From: an uncultured Muribaculaceae bacterium
Lineage (GTDB): Bacteria > Bacteroidota > Bacteroidia > Bacteroidales > Muribaculaceae
Assembly (NCBI GenBank): GCA_910587915.1
Contig: CAJUOB010000004.1
Span: 14,072-78,071, forward strand
Length of the DNA: 64,000 nt
Reading direction: 5' to 3'
Numbering within the stretch: the first letter of the stretch is position 1; each line of letters opens with the position of its first letter. Made by a program: the position numbers and the translations under genes. Of this stretch, positions 40,661-49,321 are shown piece after piece. Below the pieces are notes generated by a model. That model saw only the letters and a list, made by a program, of their open reading frames with translations, ran no database searches and had not been told where the DNA came from.

Positions 40661-40670
40661 AAGTTAATGC

Positions 40671-41357
40671 TTATTCAGTCGGTTCGACAGGTTTGATCTG
40701 TGTAGTTTTTTCAAGTGTCACAGAGTTCTTGTCGGTGCCATTCCACATCACTTTAACACCCTTCACGTTGGGGCGATGCCAAATGCCACTGATATTGTAG
40801 GATCCGAAGAAATTGTACGACTTCGAATCGTATCCGGGCTTAACCTTGAAGATAATGCGGAGTTCGGGATATTCGCTGTCGAGAGTGGTCTCATCGACAT
40901 AGCACTGGAACTTCTGAGGGTCTGTAGTTGTAGTAAGTGTCATGCCGAGATTAAGATAATTACCGGCACGATATGCCTGCATGAATTCAATATTGTCGCT
41001 GGCCCAGTTGTCGAGGGTATCGGCCACAGCAACGAGAGGAGCAGCACCACCACCTAAGGTCGCACCTACATGTACGATATTCACCGGACCGCTGACAGCA
41101 TGCTCATCAGAGTTTTCCGGAGTGTAGATGATGAAGATACGCTTGCCAATCTGGTCTTTCGAGAAAGCCTGAGTTGTGGTCAGAGTCACCAGAGGAGAAT
41201 CGTCGATGGCATTGAAAGTCATCACCGAGCCATTTTCGTTGCTTGAGGCAAGAGTAACGATATCGGCGTACTGAGTAACGGGGTCACCACCGATGCTGTT
41301 GCAGGCTCCGAAAGAAAGAGAGGCAGCCGCAAGGAGAAGATAATGTGTAATTTTCAT
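40671..41357 (-). CDS. NigD-like lipoprotein
   Basis: A 228-residue lipoprotein: signal MKITHYLLLAAASLSFGAC with lipid site C19. The mature protein is predicted to be beta-rich in two parts (about 30-115, QYADIVTLASSNENGSVMTF; 120-228, LNLGMTLTTTTDPQKFQCYV). The pattern resembles the NigD-like family named from Bacteroides nigescin loci, a weak match by eye. Function is unknown. It is probably outer-membrane anchored, facing the periplasm or surface. Confidence 0.5.
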   Translation of the reverse strand: MKITHYLLLAAASLSFGACNSIGGDPVTQYADIVTLASSNENGSVMTFNAIDDSPLVTLTTTQAFSKDQIGKRIFIIYTPENSDEHAVSGPVNIVHVGATLGGGAAPLVAVADTLDNWASDNIEFMQAYRAGNYLNLGMTLTTTTDPQKFQCYVDETTLDSEYPELRIIFKVKPGYDSKSYNFFGSYNISGIWHRPNVKGVKVMWNGTDKNSVTLEKTTQIKPVEPTE

Positions 41358-41404
41358 TTTAAATTGGTCTTTTTGCCTTGTAGTAGATTATTTAATTCGA
41401 TTAA

Positions 41405-42073
41405 TTATGGATTGTCAACGGATGATATGCGGCCGTCGGCCATGTGAACCACTGTATCGGCATCGGCGGCCAGGCTTTCGTCGTGCGTCACGATGGCGAA
41501 AGAGGCTCCAAGCTCATCGCGGAGCTCGAAAAATAGACGATGGAGCCTACGGCGATTCTGCGAATCGAGACTGCCCGAAGGCTCGTCGGCCAGCACTATT
41601 TTGGGACTGTTTATAAGAGCCCGGGCAACTGCCGCACGCTGGCACTCACCACCGGAAAGTTCCGAGGGGCGATGTGTGTCGCGTCCTTTCAGATCGAGAC
41701 GCTCCAGAAGTTTCCGGGCTTTGGCAAAAGCTTCGTCGCTGCCACATCCGGCAATCAATGCCGGCATGGCCACATTTTCCACAAGTGTGAATTCCGGCAG
41801 CAGACGATGAAATTGAAATACAAACCCGATATTTAGATTGCGGAAGCGCGACATGGCACCATCGGACAGCGAAGTTACCTCAGTGCCATCGTATAGCACC
41901 GATCCACCGCGGTCGGGAGTCATAAGGGTGCCGAGAATCTGGAGCAACGTGGTCTTTCCCGCCCCGCTGGGCCCCACTATGGCAGTGACCCGACGCGGCG
42001 AAATATCGATATCGATGCCCTTGAGCACCTCGAGTTTTCCGAAGGTTTTATGTATATTACGAGCTTGTATCAT
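41405..42073 (-). CDS. LolD-like ABC transporter ATPase
   Basis: A 222-residue ATP-binding subunit. It has Walker A GPSGAGKTTLLQ, signature LSGGECQRAAVARAL, Walker B IVLADEPSGSLD and switch His in VTHDES. The start MIQARNIHKTFGKLEVLKGI is preferred over an ATG nine codons upstream. The family includes LolD (lipoprotein release) and MacB-type ATPases. The permease is not adjacent, so the lipoprotein role is probable rather than shown. Confidence 0.85.
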   Translation of the reverse strand: MIQARNIHKTFGKLEVLKGIDIDISPRRVTAIVGPSGAGKTTLLQILGTLMTPDRGGSVLYDGTEVTSLSDGAMSRFRNLNIGFVFQFHRLLPEFTLVENVAMPALIAGCGSDEAFAKARKLLERLDLKGRDTHRPSELSGGECQRAAVARALINSPKIVLADEPSGSLDSQNRRRLHRLFFELRDELGASFAIVTHDESLAADADTVVHMADGRISSVDNP

Positions 42074-42126
42074 ATTTTTTGGATCTGTCGGTAAATCCAA
42101 AATCGGTTATTGTCGGAATATGGAAA

Positions 42127-42696
42127 TCAGTTGCAGCAACCACCTCCGCAAGAGCCGTCGGAGCAACCGCCATCGGAGCAGCAACCGCCGCCACAGCCAC
42201 CGCCGCAGCCATGAGCCGGCTGGAGTTCTTCCTGTGTGGGCATACGCACCTCGGTAACTTCTCCGATATAGTGCACACGGTCCTTGGCGAGGGGATGATT
42301 CAGATCGAGCACAACGGCATCGGGAAGAAGTTTCACCACAAGGCCGTCGACAACATAACCGTCGGGGGTGCGGAGGGGTATCAGTTCGCCGGGAGCGAAC
42401 ATTTCCTCATCGAACTTGCCGTCGATGAGCAGATTTTCGCGGGGTACGGTGTAGATGTCTTCTTCGGTGTAGGGTCCGAATGCTTTCTCGGGCTCTGCAT
42501 AGAAATCGAACTTAAATCCCTTTTCCTGACCTTCTATAGCTTCATCGAGAGCCTCGACAAAGCCCATAGTCATACCGAAGATGGCACGGTCGGGTTCCTC
42601 GGCCGACACCTCGTGCATCAGCGTTTCGGTGCCATCGGGATTTACCCTGAAGAGTTTGTATGCTATTTCGAAATATTTTCCGGGTTCTATTTTCAT
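42127..42696 (-). CDS. SlyD-like FKBP peptidyl-prolyl isomerase
   Basis: A 189-residue protein from MKIEPGKYFEIAYKLFRVNP. The FKBP half contains the inserted flap (about 70-130, FDEEMFAPGELIPLRTPDGY), followed by DLNHPLAGK-type sequence (DLNHPLAKDRVHYIGEVTEV). The last 30 residues are almost all Gly, Cys and Ser with one His, holding about ten cysteines in CGGGC-type spacing. This resembles the nickel-binding tail of SlyD but is Cys-rich rather than His-rich. Proposed roles are folding catalysis and metal storage or delivery; the metal is unknown. Confidence 0.88.
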   Translation of the reverse strand: MKIEPGKYFEIAYKLFRVNPDGTETLMHEVSAEEPDRAIFGMTMGFVEALDEAIEGQEKGFKFDFYAEPEKAFGPYTEEDIYTVPRENLLIDGKFDEEMFAPGELIPLRTPDGYVVDGLVVKLLPDAVVLDLNHPLAKDRVHYIGEVTEVRMPTQEELQPAHGCGGGCGGGCCSDGGCSDGSCGGGCCN

Positions 42697-42753
42697 AACT
42701 TTTTGATATTGCGGCAGTCGAAGCATTCAATAGCCCGACTGCCGCGGTGTGTA

Positions 42754-44400
42754 TTATTGTTTGATTTCGTTCACTTTCAGACGCTCGCCAGCATCCTCGA
42801 CTATTGAGCGGAAGTAGCGCTCGTTATAACCGCCGAAGACAGGCTGTACGGGCATGCCATCGGCTGTGCGTGCGAATTTTCCGTTTTCCTCTTTCTTGAT
42901 GTTTCCATCGAGATACTTCACCAACAGATAGTCGCCGAGCTGTTTATAGCGGGCGGTGGCATCGGTGGTGCGTGCCACGGTCATATCGCGCAGGGTTGCT
43001 TGAGCCTCAGCATATGGCTTATCGGCAATGGCCTTGGCAGCATCTGCCACGGCGGCATCCATCTCGTTCTCGAGCTGACCCTGTACGCGGCGGATGTCGG
43101 GAATCATCTGAGAATAACGGTTGTAAGCCTGGTTGGCAACATAGTTGTTTACCCAGAACATAGCATCCCACGACAGATTATAGAGGTCGGCATGGCCGTC
43201 GAGGGCACGTGGAACAGTGTCGGTGCTGTTGAACACAGGCACGTATACACATGTATTGGCGTCGTCGACACCGAACCATAGGATGCCCTTCATAGCGTCG
43301 TGGCGGTCGCGGTTCATATCGGCAACAAATGAGAAGCCGGTCTGCTGGGTGGCGATGGCACGTTCATGTGTGTACTCCTGGCCATCGACTGTGAAGCCCA
43401 TAGGACGCCAGCGGTAGGGAACCTCGAAGGGACCGGCTCCGATATCCTGGGTCATATCGAGATGGGTACCCTCGAAATGGTCGCGCATCATCCACTTCAG
43501 ATCGTTGGCCGCAAGTGGTTTCGCGGGCTTCACCCACAGGGGCATAGGCTCGCCTTTACCTTCCATGATCCAAGGGATATACTGGTCCATGGTACCTTCG
43601 GGAGCAAACTTTCGGAAATAGGCCCATACACGAGCGTCGCATCCACGGAGCGCGCCGGCATCAGTCACGGCATAAGCTCTCGAAAAGTCAAAATCTTTGT
43701 CCTTACCGGTGAAATAGCCTTGCTTGCGGGCGAAATCAATCACGTCGGCAGAGTAGATTGTCTCTTTATCCTTGAGAGGGAAAGTGTGTATGCGTGCGTG
43801 ATTGGCATGTCCGCTTATGTAGCCTTCGGGCACACGGCGGGCCACCCACACGGCACCGGGATCGGCTTTACCCTTGCCGATGAGTTCCATGACCCATACT
43901 TCATCGGGGTCGGCGATGGAGAACGACTCTCCCGACGAGGCATATCCGTAGTCTTTCACCAGGCCGGTCATTACTTCGACGGCCTCACGTGCGGTGCGTG
44001 CACGCTGCAGAGTGATGTATATTAGCGAACCGTAGTCAATCAAACCGCTACCTTCGAGTTCGGGACGTCCCCCCCATGTACTTTCGGCTATGGTGAGTCC
44101 GTGCTCGTTCATATTTCCGATAGTGGCATAGGTATGGGGCACTTCTGGAATCTCGCCAAGGTGCTTGCCTGTATCCCACTCCACGACAGCACGCATGGTG
44201 CCGGGAGCATGGTCGGCAGCAGGCTGGCGATAGAGTTCGCCATACAAGGTGTGGCTGTCGGCGGCGTAGGTGATAATCGAGCCGCCGTCGACAGTGGCGC
44301 CCGGAGCAGCTATAAGACTGGTGCAGGCCGAGACATCGGCAGTAGCCGCCGCAGCTATCGCCGCAGCGCCTACAATACAGGTGAGGTAATGTTTCATCAT
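42754..44400 (-). CDS. C69 family dipeptidase
   Basis: A 548-residue exported peptidase counted from MMKHYLTCIVGAAAIAAAAT. After the signal peptide the mature chain should begin at Cys26 (ACTSLIAAPGATVDGGSIIT), the N-terminal nucleophile of the C69 (PepD-like Ntn) family. HTYATIGNMNEHGLTIAEST, then SFSIADPDEVWVMELIGKG, fit the family. It cleaves dipeptides, probably in the periplasm. It is 21 bases downstream of the helicase gene. Confidence 0.9.
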   Translation of the reverse strand: MMKHYLTCIVGAAAIAAAATADVSACTSLIAAPGATVDGGSIITYAADSHTLYGELYRQPAADHAPGTMRAVVEWDTGKHLGEIPEVPHTYATIGNMNEHGLTIAESTWGGRPELEGSGLIDYGSLIYITLQRARTAREAVEVMTGLVKDYGYASSGESFSIADPDEVWVMELIGKGKADPGAVWVARRVPEGYISGHANHARIHTFPLKDKETIYSADVIDFARKQGYFTGKDKDFDFSRAYAVTDAGALRGCDARVWAYFRKFAPEGTMDQYIPWIMEGKGEPMPLWVKPAKPLAANDLKWMMRDHFEGTHLDMTQDIGAGPFEVPYRWRPMGFTVDGQEYTHERAIATQQTGFSFVADMNRDRHDAMKGILWFGVDDANTCVYVPVFNSTDTVPRALDGHADLYNLSWDAMFWVNNYVANQAYNRYSQMIPDIRRVQGQLENEMDAAVADAAKAIADKPYAEAQATLRDMTVARTTDATARYKQLGDYLLVKYLDGNIKKEENGKFARTADGMPVQPVFGGYNERYFRSIVEDAGERLKVNEIKQ

Positions 44401-44421
44401 ATTATTTATCAAACGGCAAAG

Positions 44422-47400
44422 TTACACTTTTATTATCAATCCAAGCAAAGGATACCACAGGAAAGCGTCGATATTTTCGCGACCCATGCGCTTAAGCAGG
44501 CTCACATACACCTCCACCTGCCGCCGGTGGCTCTCGCGTGCACCGGTGGTAAACTTGTAGTCGACCACTGTCACACGACCGTCGGGCATGACGACCACAC
44601 GGTCGGGGCGGAATGTTTCACCCGTAGAAGGCAGATAGATGGCCCGTTCGGCAAAGACCTTGTTCTCAGGCATGAACCATGCAGCAACCTGCTCACCCCC
44701 TTTATCGAATGCAGTCTCAAGCTCTTCGAGATAGGCCGCGGCTTCATCGGCCGGCAGATTCATGCGCATGGCCAGGCGCCCCACAGCATCCGGCAGATCG
44801 GCGCGTGTGCGCACCGACGCAAGAACAGCATGGAGATTTTGCCCGCGCCGGGCTGCTTCGGCCATAACACCGTCGGTATAAACGCTATCGGCGACTTCCT
44901 TCTCCTCTTCTCCACCGATGTCGGGGTCATCGCCAAGCATATCGTCGATGGCGGTAAGCTCGCGGGCGTCGTCGCGACACACCACCCCGTAGGAGCCGGC
45001 TTCGGAGCCGTCGGCTTCGACATGCGCACCGCTCGGTCGCGATGTCGGGGAGCCATATTCGAAAGTAGCCGTCAGCGGGTCGAAGTAGCGGCTTATCGGC
45101 ATGAGCGAGGAGTCGGTCTGCTCAGCGGTATCATCTGCGGTGCCGAATACCAATGAGAACCATGCACCGATGTTATCGGACCCTGTATAGACCAGCAACT
45201 CGCGCGATGCACGGGTATATGCCACATATGCCAGATTGAGGTTGTCGGCATCGATGTCGCGTTCGTTTCGGGCCAGCACATCGACAAAGGGAGAGTGTGG
45301 CGATGTACGCAGCACGTTGTTCTTGCTTGTAGTCACACGCAGCAAGGGAGGTACAATATCGGCATCGAAGCCTTCAAGACCATCGTCGAGTGGCAACCAC
45401 AGTTCCTCGCTCTTGCGGCGGAGTTTCCAGTCGCCAAGAGGCATATGCACGCAAGCCCGCTCGAGTCCTTTCGACTTATGAACCGTCATGATTTCCACAG
45501 CATCGACCTTCGAGGATGCCTTTATGGCCCATTTGTCGATATTGCGGTCGTACTCGGCAAGAAATGACGACAACGAAGGATCGGCGCTCTCGCAGTGTTT
45601 CACGGCAATGTCCTGAAGTGCAGCGATGTATGCATATTCGGCACGACGCTGAGTCTCCGGTATCTTATGGGCTATGACAGCCTCTATGAGTGCCACAAGA
45701 TTTGCCGGATTCTCAGCTCGTATGGCGAGCACCTCGCGCTGAAGCGAACCACCGGCATCGGCAGCCTCTCCAAGAGCAAGCTCCAAAGCTTCGGATGCTG
45801 CAAAACCTTCGCCACGATAATAAGCGAAGCGACTTATCATCATCACCACATCGGCCTTCGAGGCATACTGCACTTTTCGCCGCTCACCAACCTCTGCGGG
45901 AGCTCGGTAGGAACGTTCCACAAGTTTAAGCATGCCTATGATTGTGCGTACAGCCACGGAACTGTTGAGCATCAGAGCCTCGCTCGACAGAAGTTTGATA
46001 TCCGGATGACGGTACATCAGAAATTCGGCTATCGCTTTGGCTTCCTCCCGGGCACGTACGAGAATGAGAATGTCGCGCCAGTCGTAACCCGAGGCATGCT
46101 GCCGTAATATGTGCTGCGCCATGCGCTCGAATACATCGGCACGCATATTCTCATCGGAGCCGTCGACAAACTGCAGCCGTATATATGCCGGTGTGTCGGC
46201 ATTACGCGGCGCCGGTGTCTGCACCACATTGCCGTAGCAGTCCATGCCAAGCTTGGCTGCCAGACGGCGAAACACGGTGTTGTTGAATCTCACGATAGCA
46301 CCGGCGCTGCGGTAGTTGGTGTTCTCGGCCGGAACGTTGCCTCTCAGACGGTGAGAAGTCGGAAAATCACGCTCGCCGACCAACCGACCGAGCAGCTCGC
46401 TGTCGGAATTACGGAAGCGGAATATTGCCTGCTTCTCATCGCCAATTATAAGACTGTCGTGGCCTTCGGCTATACTATTGGCAACCAAGGGCCGAAGATT
46501 ATGCCATTGCAGATGTGATGTATCCTGAAACTCATCTATAAGCAAGCTGTCGAGTTTCATTCCGAGTCGCTCGTAGATAAATGGCAGTTCGGCATCGCTG
46601 ATGATGCGTTTGAGTAGCTCGCCGGTATCGGATATGAGCACCATATTGCTCTCACGCAGGAACTTCTGCATGTAGTTCTCGGTCATTCCTATGAACTCAA
46701 GCAAAGGTAGCGAGGCCGCGATCTCGGCGAGTACCGACATTTTCCCCACATTCTCGATAGCGACACAGGCAAATCGACACGCTCGCGAGAATGCCTCGTC
46801 GAGTTCCACTCCAAGATGCTTCACAGCCTTGATACGCGACTGCACATAGAACTTCTTTTGCTCCGGCTCTGTGGCAAGCATATCGAAGAGTTTTATTCCG
46901 AAATCCTTGGCAGAGAGCTCCGTTGGTACCGACAGAGCTTTGTCGATACGAGGACGGAAGGAGCGGTTGTAGGCATCGACGGGGATTCCGGCACCGTCGG
47001 CATAGGCAGCGAAGTCGCGTGCGGCAGCTTCGATAACAGCGGCATAAGAGGCAATTCTTGCGCGCAGTTCCTTCTCGAAAGCAGCGAGCCTCGACGGATC
47101 GGATATATAATCGCGGAAAGCAGCCGCGCGTGTGGTATAGGTCTCATCGCCTAAAGCCGACGCCACCGACGCCGACACCGACGCAAGCATGCGGCCGGCG
47201 CGATTGAAGAAATTATAGCTGCCACCTTGCTGCAGGCGGCTGAGCACGTATTCGCGTATCCAGCGGTTGAGGCGCCCGGAGTTTCCGGAGCGGCCATAAT
47301 TGAGATCATCGAGCATCAACGATATAGCCTGAGTCACAACGTCATCGAGATTAAGGCTGAGCTCGTAGTCGCCCTGATGGTCGATTTCGCGCGAGAATGT

Positions 47401-47811
47401 ACGGAGCACCGTCTGGAAGAATGAATCGATGGTGCTGACATTGAAGTTGCCGTAGTCGTAGAGCATTTCCGACAAGGCAAGCGATGCCGCTTCCCGAAGC
47501 TCCGGCGCGGTACAGCCGAAAAGGTCGATCAGACGGCCACGGTAGTCGGCCTCGTCATCGCCGGCCAGACGTGAAAGCTCACGCACTATTCGGCTCTTCA
47601 TTTCCTCGGTGGCGGCATTGGTGAATGTTATGGCAAGGATACCCCGATGCCGGAATGAGGCTCTTGTACGCGATGGCGCGTACTTAGCATTGTTGAGCAC
47701 ATAGCGGTCGCTGCCATCGGTGAGTTTCACTCCCAACAGAAGTTTCACATATTCAAATGCGAGTGTGTATGTCTTTCCGGAACCGGCCGAAGCCTTGTAG
47801 ATTGTAAGCAT
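44422..47811 (-). CDS. AddA-like UvrD-family helicase/nuclease
   Basis: A 1129-residue protein. Walker A is ASAGSGKTYTLAFEY at the N terminus, and the helicase motifs are ITFTNAATEEMKSR, DEFQDTSHLQW, IIGDEKQAIFRFR and MTVHKSKGLE. The C terminus has a RecB-like nuclease fold (RPDRVVVMPDGRVTVVDYKF, the D-x(n)-D-x-K pattern). This matches AddA-type DNA end-processing enzymes of double-strand-break repair. The partner AddB is not adjacent: the neighbours are a sugar transferase and a dipeptidase. It starts nine bases after the sugar transferase stop. Confidence 0.88.
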   Translation of the reverse strand: MLTIYKASAGSGKTYTLAFEYVKLLLGVKLTDGSDRYVLNNAKYAPSRTRASFRHRGILAITFTNAATEEMKSRIVRELSRLAGDDEADYRGRLIDLFGCTAPELREAASLALSEMLYDYGNFNVSTIDSFFQTVLRTFSREIDHQGDYELSLNLDDVVTQAISLMLDDLNYGRSGNSGRLNRWIREYVLSRLQQGGSYNFFNRAGRMLASVSASVASALGDETYTTRAAAFRDYISDPSRLAAFEKELRARIASYAAVIEAAARDFAAYADGAGIPVDAYNRSFRPRIDKALSVPTELSAKDFGIKLFDMLATEPEQKKFYVQSRIKAVKHLGVELDEAFSRACRFACVAIENVGKMSVLAEIAASLPLLEFIGMTENYMQKFLRESNMVLISDTGELLKRIISDAELPFIYERLGMKLDSLLIDEFQDTSHLQWHNLRPLVANSIAEGHDSLIIGDEKQAIFRFRNSDSELLGRLVGERDFPTSHRLRGNVPAENTNYRSAGAIVRFNNTVFRRLAAKLGMDCYGNVVQTPAPRNADTPAYIRLQFVDGSDENMRADVFERMAQHILRQHASGYDWRDILILVRAREEAKAIAEFLMYRHPDIKLLSSEALMLNSSVAVRTIIGMLKLVERSYRAPAEVGERRKVQYASKADVVMMISRFAYYRGEGFAASEALELALGEAADAGGSLQREVLAIRAENPANLVALIEAVIAHKIPETQRRAEYAYIAALQDIAVKHCESADPSLSSFLAEYDRNIDKWAIKASSKVDAVEIMTVHKSKGLERACVHMPLGDWKLRRKSEELWLPLDDGLEGFDADIVPPLLRVTTSKNNVLRTSPHSPFVDVLARNERDIDADNLNLAYVAYTRASRELLVYTGSDNIGAWFSLVFGTADDTAEQTDSSLMPISRYFDPLTATFEYGSPTSRPSGAHVEADGSEAGSYGVVCRDDARELTAIDDMLGDDPDIGGEEEKEVADSVYTDGVMAEAARRGQNLHAVLASVRTRADLPDAVGRLAMRMNLPADEAAAYLEELETAFDKGGEQVAAWFMPENKVFAERAIYLPSTGETFRPDRVVVMPDGRVTVVDYKFTTGARESHRRQVEVYVSLLKRMGRENIDAFLWYPLLGLIIKV

Positions 47812-47820
47812 GGCAGTGAA

Positions 47821-49215
47821 TCAGAAAGCATTATCGTCGGAGCGGAATGTATTCATCACCGTACGCACCATTATTTTTACGTCGAGGAGCAGAGTCCAGT
47901 TCTCGATATACCATACATCGCACTCCACGCGCCGCTCCATCTTCCAGAGCTCGTCGGTGAGTCCACGATAGCCGTTTACCTGCGCCCACCCTGTGATGCC
48001 GGGTTTCACGGCATGCCGGAGCATGTATCGGTCGATGAGCTCGGAATACTGCTCGGTGTGCATGAGCATATGAGGTCTTGGACCCACTATCGACATATCG
48101 CCACGCCATACATTGATGAACTGAGGCAACTCGTCGATCGATGTACGACGCAGGAAGTCGCCTAAGCGAGTCTTGCGGGGGTCGTTCTTGGTAGCCTGGC
48201 AGCTATCGGAGGCGGCATTGACACGCATGGTGCGGAACTTCAAGCACTTGAAGGAGCGGCCGCGATAGCCGGTGCGCTCCTGCTTGAAGTAGACCGGCCC
48301 CGGAGAACCCAGCTTTATGGCTATTGCCACCGGAATGTAAATGAGTGGATAGAAGCACAGGAAGACCGAGGACACCGCTATGTCGAACGAACGTTTCAGC
48401 ATGCGGTTGAAAGTACTCTTCAAGGGGTTGCGTCGTATCGACAGCACAGGTATATGCCCGACGTTGTGCAACTCGAAGTTGCGGGCTACCGTACGTGGTA
48501 TCTGAGGCACATAGTAGAACTCCACGCAGTGGTCGTCGGCAATTCTGATGGTCTCGGCAAGAGCGGGATGTTGGCCGGAAAGAGTGAAAAAAATCTGACG
48601 CACATCGTTGTCGACAACGAATTTCTCAAGTTCAGAAATGTCGTAGACCTTTCCGAGACCGTTATTGCAAGAATCCGCAGCATCGAAATATCCCAGGATT
48701 TTATAACCGTACCCTGAATCATTATAGAGCGATGATGTAAGACGCTCGGCGCCCGCTCCGGTGCCGACAATCACCACTCTGATATAGTTATAGCCGCGAC
48801 GGCGATAGGTTTTCAATGCATAGGCACCAGCCACCCGGAAGGTGAGCAGTCCTACTGTCATCATCGCATAGAAAAGCACATAGAGCCGAACCCTAAGCTC
48901 CTCGAGATGCAGGAATGCCGTGAGCGACAGCAATACAAGGGCATGCACCACCACTGCCATTAAAGTGGAGCCGGCAACCCGATCGAGGACCATGGCTCTC
49001 TGCTCATGACGTCCGAGATGGCAGATGGCAAGCGCCGGGATGGCACTGACATTGACAAGCAACAACAGCTCCCGCATATACGACGCAGGAATATGACTCA
49101 GGTCGGGCGTCAGTAATAGCAGAAAAAATACGATGTTGATAACTACCACACCGCCGATGTTGAACAACAGCGATATGGCACGGCTCGATTCAATAATTCG
49201 GTCCTGTCGTGACAT
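47821..49215 (-). CDS. undecaprenyl-phosphate sugar phosphotransferase (WcaJ-like)
   Basis: A 464-residue membrane enzyme. Four or five N-terminal TM helices (about 15-125) are followed by a soluble Rossmann-like domain (about 140-250), another TM segment (about 275-300) and the cytoplasmic catalytic domain (KRSFDIAVSSVFLCFYPLIY, GSPGPVYFKQERTGYRGRSF, KFRTMR, DELPQFINVWRGDMSIVGPR, GITGWAQVNGYRG). It transfers a sugar-1-phosphate to undecaprenyl phosphate to start capsule or exopolysaccharide repeat units. No glycan cluster surrounds it, so it may act as a global initiator. Confidence 0.93.
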   Translation of the reverse strand: MSRQDRIIESSRAISLLFNIGGVVVINIVFFLLLLTPDLSHIPASYMRELLLLVNVSAIPALAICHLGRHEQRAMVLDRVAGSTLMAVVVHALVLLSLTAFLHLEELRVRLYVLFYAMMTVGLLTFRVAGAYALKTYRRRGYNYIRVVIVGTGAGAERLTSSLYNDSGYGYKILGYFDAADSCNNGLGKVYDISELEKFVVDNDVRQIFFTLSGQHPALAETIRIADDHCVEFYYVPQIPRTVARNFELHNVGHIPVLSIRRNPLKSTFNRMLKRSFDIAVSSVFLCFYPLIYIPVAIAIKLGSPGPVYFKQERTGYRGRSFKCLKFRTMRVNAASDSCQATKNDPRKTRLGDFLRRTSIDELPQFINVWRGDMSIVGPRPHMLMHTEQYSELIDRYMLRHAVKPGITGWAQVNGYRGLTDELWKMERRVECDVWYIENWTLLLDVKIMVRTVMNTFRSDDNAF

Positions 49216-49271
49216 TCAACGGATTATACAGATGTCGACCTTTCACGAAGGCGTGTCAAAAAATGGATATT

Positions 49272-49305
49272 CCGGCAGGGACCCGCACCTACGCGTCCCT
49301 GCCGG
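49272..49305 (-). terminator. terminator of the DUF349 gene
   Basis: An 11-bp perfect stem CCGGCAGGGAC/GTCCCTGCCGG (49272-49282 with 49295-49305) lies just after the DUF349 stop. On the minus strand it is followed by AATATCCATTTTTT. Confidence 0.8.
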
Positions 49306-49321
49306 TTTGATAGGTTATAGC

